A stretch of DNA of 10,738 bases, from assembly GCA_045531285.1 (NCBI GenBank), contig JAZSDT010000072.1, forward strand, positions 1 through 10,738, in the 5' to 3' direction. The DNA is from RGIG6353 sp045531285 (lineage in GTDB: Bacteria; Bacillota; Clostridia; Oscillospirales; SIG627). The notes beneath the pieces were generated by a model, which saw nothing but the letters and a program-made list of their open reading frames with translations, did no database searches and was not told where the DNA came from. Shown here in pieces: positions 7,553 to 10,738 of the stretch; within the stretch, counting starts at the first letter, position 1, and each line of letters begins with the position of its first letter. The translations under genes and the position numbers were made by a program.

Positions 7553-7780
7553 CACATTATTTAATGGGAATAAATCCTACGGATTTTAAAATTGTTTTTT
7601 TCTTTTGCCCCTCTTTTAAGTACGCGACGGCTTGATTCCTTAAAAATTTCGTGCAATACTTTGTCAATTGCAAACAGGGCTTCGTCAAGTTACCGAAGTA
7701 AGTTTTCCTCCACCTGTTCTTGTTTCCTCGTCTTGCGCTAAATTTTGTCGGAATCGGGAGAAGCTGTTTTTGGGGTTGTG
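7553..7780. other. Unit-specific intergenic segment, no gene supported
   Basis: These 228 bases have no counterpart in the spacer between copies 1 and 2 and replace the tandem 105-base element there. A 75-codon minus-strand frame (7557-7784) has no ribosome binding site and a lysine-rich, unfamiliar product, so I do not call it. The reverse strand around 7700-7760 looks like intergenic repeat sequence that I have an impression of seeing in other Clostridia, but I cannot verify this. A short CTTCG/CGAAG hairpin lies at 7680-7698. Confidence 0.4.
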
Positions 7781-8058
7781 GCATTGTCGGCAGAGGCTTT
7801 CTGCTTGCTAAAAATTACCTCCGAGAAAAAGCAGTTGAAGTGAATCTGTATCTTGTGTGTCTTTTTTAAAAACTTTCAAAAAACAACTATTTGTTGTTAT
7901 ATATAAAAAAATAAAGGTTTTTCTCAAAAAAATAGCACAAAAAAGCAAAAAAATTGTTAATTATTTTTGGGCTTATTTGGCTTTTTAGTTTTTTTATTAT
8001 TGACTTTATTCAGTAAAAATAGTATACTTAATACAGCACAATAGCACAAATGTACGTT
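7781..8058 (+). repeat. Long direct repeat upstream of copy 3 (partner at 649-930)
   Basis: This is the second occurrence of the AT-rich block before copy 2. The first 180 bases or so are nearly identical to the partner. Its hairpin is GCAGAGGCTTTCTGC, where the A replaces a G of the partner and turns a G-T pair into an A-T pair. The promoter for copy 3 lies near its right end. Confidence 0.85.
8000..8028 (+). promoter_or_regulatory. Sigma-A-type promoter of copy 3
   Basis: TTGACT (8000-8005) and TATACT (8023-8028) have a 17-base spacer. Both hexamers are identical to those before copy 2 although the spacer sequence differs, which supports them as functional. Transcription would begin near 8035. 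Confidence 0.78.
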
Positions 8059-8171
8059 TTGTAAAATAAAAATTTTCGGCATTTCGACAAAAACATCCTG
8101 ATGTATCGCCTCCGTTTATAACGGAGTATCAAACGTTTTTAGAAATGCTTAGATTTGTTTATAGACGTACG
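8051..8171 (+). ncRNA. Structured 5' leader of copy 3 (candidate cis-regulatory or mRNA-stabilising RNA)
   Basis: From outside in: TGTACGT (8051-8057) with ACGTACG (8165-8171, one T-G pair); GCATTTC (8079-8085) with GAAATGC (8142-8148); AAAAAC (8089-8094) with GTTTTT (8135-8140); TGATG (8099-8103) with TATCA (8127-8131); and CTCCG (8110-8114) with CGGAG (8122-8126). The middle helices have different bases from those in the leader of copy 2, while the tip motifs CCTGATGTATC and AGTATCAAA are the same. Changes at the tip hairpin are compensated (CTTCG/CGAAG against CTCCG/CGGAG). No known riboswitch class is recognised. Confidence 0.62.
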
Positions 8172-8183
8172 CTAAAAAAATTC

Positions 8184-8189
8184 AGGAGG
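8184..8189 (+). promoter_or_regulatory. Ribosome binding site of copy 3
   Basis: AGGAGG lies 7 bases before the ATG at 8197, the same spacing as in copy 2. It fixes the start of an open frame that has no stop inside the window. Confidence 0.95.
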
Positions 8190-8196
8190 ATCTATT

Positions 8197-10738
8197 ATGT
8201 CATTTAAGAAACTCAGCCGTGTAGCTATAGTAGTTTTTGCTATGGCTCTCGTTCTCGCAGTTTCGTCACTGGCATCCTATACGGTTTCCATCAATGGCAC
8301 CGTAGAAGGACTTGAAGACGGTGTTACGTATACCGCGGCACAGTACGATTTTGCAAACAACACATACGGCGAATTTACATCACTTACATCAGATACCAGA
8401 CTCACTTCGGGTGTTTGGGGTATCAAGGCAGGGGACACAGCTCCCGTTGCTATTTTCGTTCAAGCGGGCGAAACAGGACGCATATCGTACTGGGACGAAG
8501 AAAACTCAAAGCCCCTTGAAAACATGACAAACGCAATTTTGGATACATACGTACCGGGAAAATGGTCACGTTCATCCGACGGAGCTTTCTCTTTGATTAC
8601 TACTTACAACAGTGGTACAGCTGCATCGGTTTGTATCCACGTTGAAAAGAAGAACGTTCTCGCTCCCGCACAGGTGGCAAAGACTGTTACCGTAGAAGGG
8701 TCTGTATACCCTGTATACACCATCGGTGAAGCAGAATACTACCTCAAGGAAGAAGCATACTATGCAGTTGCCGACAACACTCTTTATGAGGGTGAAGGCG
8801 AAGCTGTTGCGGTTATGGTTAATACTTGGACAGGTGCAACACCTATTGTTGGCGAAAACAACCGTCTCCAGGAGTCAAAATACTACTACGGCTTCACAAA
8901 CGAGCAGGTATTCCCCGCAAGCATTTTTGATAACTATACAACTAAGACGTTTTCACCCAAGGTTGGAGCCTTTAACTATAACGAAGGCTACAGCGCGGCA
9001 GATTTCAAACCCGAGGCTATTATCTTTACAAAGAAGGTAGGCTCTGACGCTGTAAACGAATACGTTGTAGATGCACTCTATAATGCTACAAAGGGTAATA
9101 TTGTTGTTCCCAAGCCCGAAGGCATTGCTGATGACGAATACGTTGTAGGTCTTGGTCTTGTTCCTTATGCAAACCTTCCCGACGATTTCTTCGTTAATGG
9201 CGGTGCAACAGGCACAAACAACGAAGCAAGAGGATATTTCCATCATTATCAAGCACTTTCATTGGATAACGGTGTTACAGTTACAGCTCCCGAGTTTGAT
9301 GCACCTACAGGTGTTACGGGCGGTGTCACAGTTATCAACGGTCTTGATGACGACAAATACTATCAGATGGCTCCCGTTACCATCAATGAAACAGGCGACG
9401 GCTACGCTATTGGCGAATGGACTTCCGTTACGTCCGAAACCACAGGTCTTGCAGGTCTTGCAGTAGTTCGTTACTGCAACGAGGAAGGCACTGTTGGTTC
9501 AGCTCCCTCTGATATTTTCTATATCACAGGTAACGCTCAGCAGAGACAGGTGCTCAGTACACTCAACGACTCGGGCAAGATAGTTGCTTCAAACGGCGAC
9601 GTTTACGTTCCCGGAGTATGGAAGGGTGCATCCTGTGGCGTATACGAACAGCCCACCGGTGCTTATGCAGTTCTCGACCAGGTGGTTGGCGGAATAACCG
9701 ATTCTCAGAATCTCTGGCTCTATCAGCACACCGAGGCTGAGGCTGAGGCTATACTTACCGCACAGACAGAAAGTGGAAATTACTCTGCATCATGGATAGG
9801 CGGTAAGAAGCCTGAGGTTATGCAGAAGGTAATCGATGACTTCTATGCTGCAGCCGCTGAAAAGGATGAAGCTACTCTTGCAGCAGAGGAGGCTGCTCTT
9901 CAAGCAAAGATTGCTGCTGCTATGGAAGCAAGAAACTTCAAATACGCTTACGATAACACAGAGATTATTCCTGTAGACGAGCTTATCGGCTTTGATCTTA
10001 CTATGAGAAAGAGACAGGGTTCCTTTAAGCTCTCCGGTAAGACTACCATTATATTTAAGGTAATGGACCTTGACGGAAACATTACAGAGTATACCTGGAC
10101 TTCACAGTCTTACGATTTCCCTGCAGACGGCACGTTCACCTGGAAGCGCATCCCCGTTGATGCAGCTGCTACTCTCGAAGGAGCAGAAGGCTACGTTGTA
10201 GGTCTCGAAATTCACCCTGTTGGTGATATTGATGAAGCTACTATCGTTACAGGCGACGGTACCTATATGGCCGGAGGCGCCATTTCGGCACGTTTCATTC
10301 AGAACCAGTGGCAGGCAGGCTACTATCCTGATAGCTATGAAATTGAAATTCCCCAATATGGCAAGCTTGAAGGTATTACAGGCGGCTTGGGTGCAATCCT
10401 CGGTCTTGAGGAAGGTGCTAACTATCAGTACGCACTTCTTACCATCAACGCTGACGGCTCTGCTCTTACACAGGGAGAGTGGACAGACCTTACAGACGAT
10501 ACTCCCGCAGGTCTTATGATTATAAGACAGGTAATGCTCGACGGCGGTGTAACAGATCCCTCCGACATTATCTACGTGTATGGCAGTGCCGACGACAGAG
10601 CGGAGCTTTGTAACGTACACGGCGAAACCGCAAGCGCTGACACAACAAATAAGATTTACGCTAAGAGCGGCACAGGCTTCGAAACAGGCTATTGGACAGG
10701 TAAATCGGCTTGCACACATTCCACATTCAAAACTTACG
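8197..10738 (+). CDS. Giant secreted multi-repeat protein, first 847 codons (copy 3, 3' truncated by window)
   Basis: The frame is open from ATG at 8197 to the window end, 847 full codons. Residues 1-27 (MSFKKLSRVAIVVFAMAL, then a hydrophobic run and SSLAS) are a Sec signal peptide nearly the same as that of copy 2. The rest is colinear with copy 2 residues 28 to about 838: repeat 1 (about 31-369, with YTIGEAEYYLKEE and YYYGFTNEQV), repeat 2 (about 370-722, with MRKRQG, FKVMDLDGN, ISARFIQNQ) and the start of repeat 3 (from about 723, ending at GYWTG...HSSF). The helical insert in repeat 2 (about 508-580) is Ala/Glu-rich and more diverged than its surroundings. The gene has its own promoter and leader. 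The C-terminal modules presumably follow outside the window. No enzyme motif is visible. An exported surface or matrix role is inferred, as for copy 2. Confidence 0.92.
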   Translation, partial: MSFKKLSRVAIVVFAMALVLAVSSLASYTVSINGTVEGLEDGVTYTAAQYDFANNTYGEFTSLTSDTRLTSGVWGIKAGDTAPVAIFVQAGETGRISYWDEENSKPLENMTNAILDTYVPGKWSRSSDGAFSLITTYNSGTAASVCIHVEKKNVLAPAQVAKTVTVEGSVYPVYTIGEAEYYLKEEAYYAVADNTLYEGEGEAVAVMVNTWTGATPIVGENNRLQESKYYYGFTNEQVFPASIFDNYTTKTFSPKVGAFNYNEGYSAADFKPEAIIFTKKVGSDAVNEYVVDALYNATKGNIVVPKPEGIADDEYVVGLGLVPYANLPDDFFVNGGATGTNNEARGYFHHYQALSLDNGVTVTAPEFDAPTGVTGGVTVINGLDDDKYYQMAPVTINETGDGYAIGEWTSVTSETTGLAGLAVVRYCNEEGTVGSAPSDIFYITGNAQQRQVLSTLNDSGKIVASNGDVYVPGVWKGASCGVYEQPTGAYAVLDQVVGGITDSQNLWLYQHTEAEAEAILTAQTESGNYSASWIGGKKPEVMQKVIDDFYAAAAEKDEATLAAEEAALQAKIAAAMEARNFKYAYDNTEIIPVDELIGFDLTMRKRQGSFKLSGKTTIIFKVMDLDGNITEYTWTSQSYDFPADGTFTWKRIPVDAAATLEGAEGYVVGLEIHPVGDIDEATIVTGDGTYMAGGAISARFIQNQWQAGYYPDSYEIEIPQYGKLEGITGGLGAILGLEEGANYQYALLTINADGSALTQGEWTDLTDDTPAGLMIIRQVMLDGGVTDPSDIIYVYGSADDRAELCNVHGETASADTTNKIYAKSGTGFETGYWTGKSACTHSTFKTY

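Noticed and set aside
7557..7784. 75-codon minus-strand frame in the spacer before copy 3
   Set aside because: There is no Shine-Dalgarno site before its ATG, the product is unfamiliar, and there is no matching frame in the other spacer.
8109..8113. CCTCC in the leader of copy 3 as an anti-Shine-Dalgarno switch
   Set aside because: The matching segment of the copy 2 leader reads CCTTC, so the complement to GGAGG is not conserved. It is kept only as a minor remark in the findings.
8097..8134. Hammerhead ribozyme-like string (CTGATG, a hairpin, then AAAC) in the leaders
   Set aside because: The hammerhead core needs CUGANGA and GAAA; both leaders have CTGATGT and TCAAA, so key core bases are missing and no cleavage-site helix is evident.

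Overview
The window looks like a piece of a chromosome from a low-to-mid GC anaerobic Firmicute, most likely an uncultured gut or rumen Clostridia (Oscillospiraceae/Ruminococcaceae-like). Reasons: strong AGGAGG Shine-Dalgarno sites 7 bases before ATG, very AT-rich spacers around genes of moderate GC (judged by eye), CTT-rich leucine usage, GNRA-capped intrinsic terminators, and a C-terminal protein module I associate with secreted Clostridia proteins. The assignment is inference; no rRNA, tRNA or housekeeping gene is present to confirm it.

Layout: the window holds three tandem, same-strand paralogues of one giant secreted repeat protein. (1) Bases 1-358 are the last 118 codons of the first copy. 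(2) Bases 1077-7445 are a complete second copy of 2122 residues. (3) Bases 8197-10738 are the first 847 codons of a third copy, which runs off the window and is colinear with copy 2. Each visible unit is self-contained: an AT-rich conserved upstream block, a sigma-A-type promoter, a leader of about 165 nt predicted to fold into a long hairpin, an RBS, one giant gene, and a conserved 3' tail ending in a GAAA-capped terminator. Copies 2 and 3 start 7120 bases apart.

The protein has a signal peptide, then five composite repeats of about 300-350 residues (a short beta-rich domain followed by a larger domain with recurring GYW, EI(V/I)PV and EGYxVGxxIYP motifs and exchangeable helical inserts), two short Ig-like domains, and two related C-terminal modules. 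I see no catalytic motif, no LPXTG signal, no SLH or dockerin domain and no C-terminal membrane segment. The likely role is an exported surface or matrix protein, possibly an adhesin or S-layer-like material. That role is inferred from architecture only.

The most notable signals are not in the protein family name. They are the paired 5' leaders, whose hairpins keep pairing through base changes; the non-coding flanks, which are far better conserved between units than the coding DNA they flank; and the resulting arrangement of large direct repeats around whole genes, which could allow cassette loss, amplification or chimera formation.
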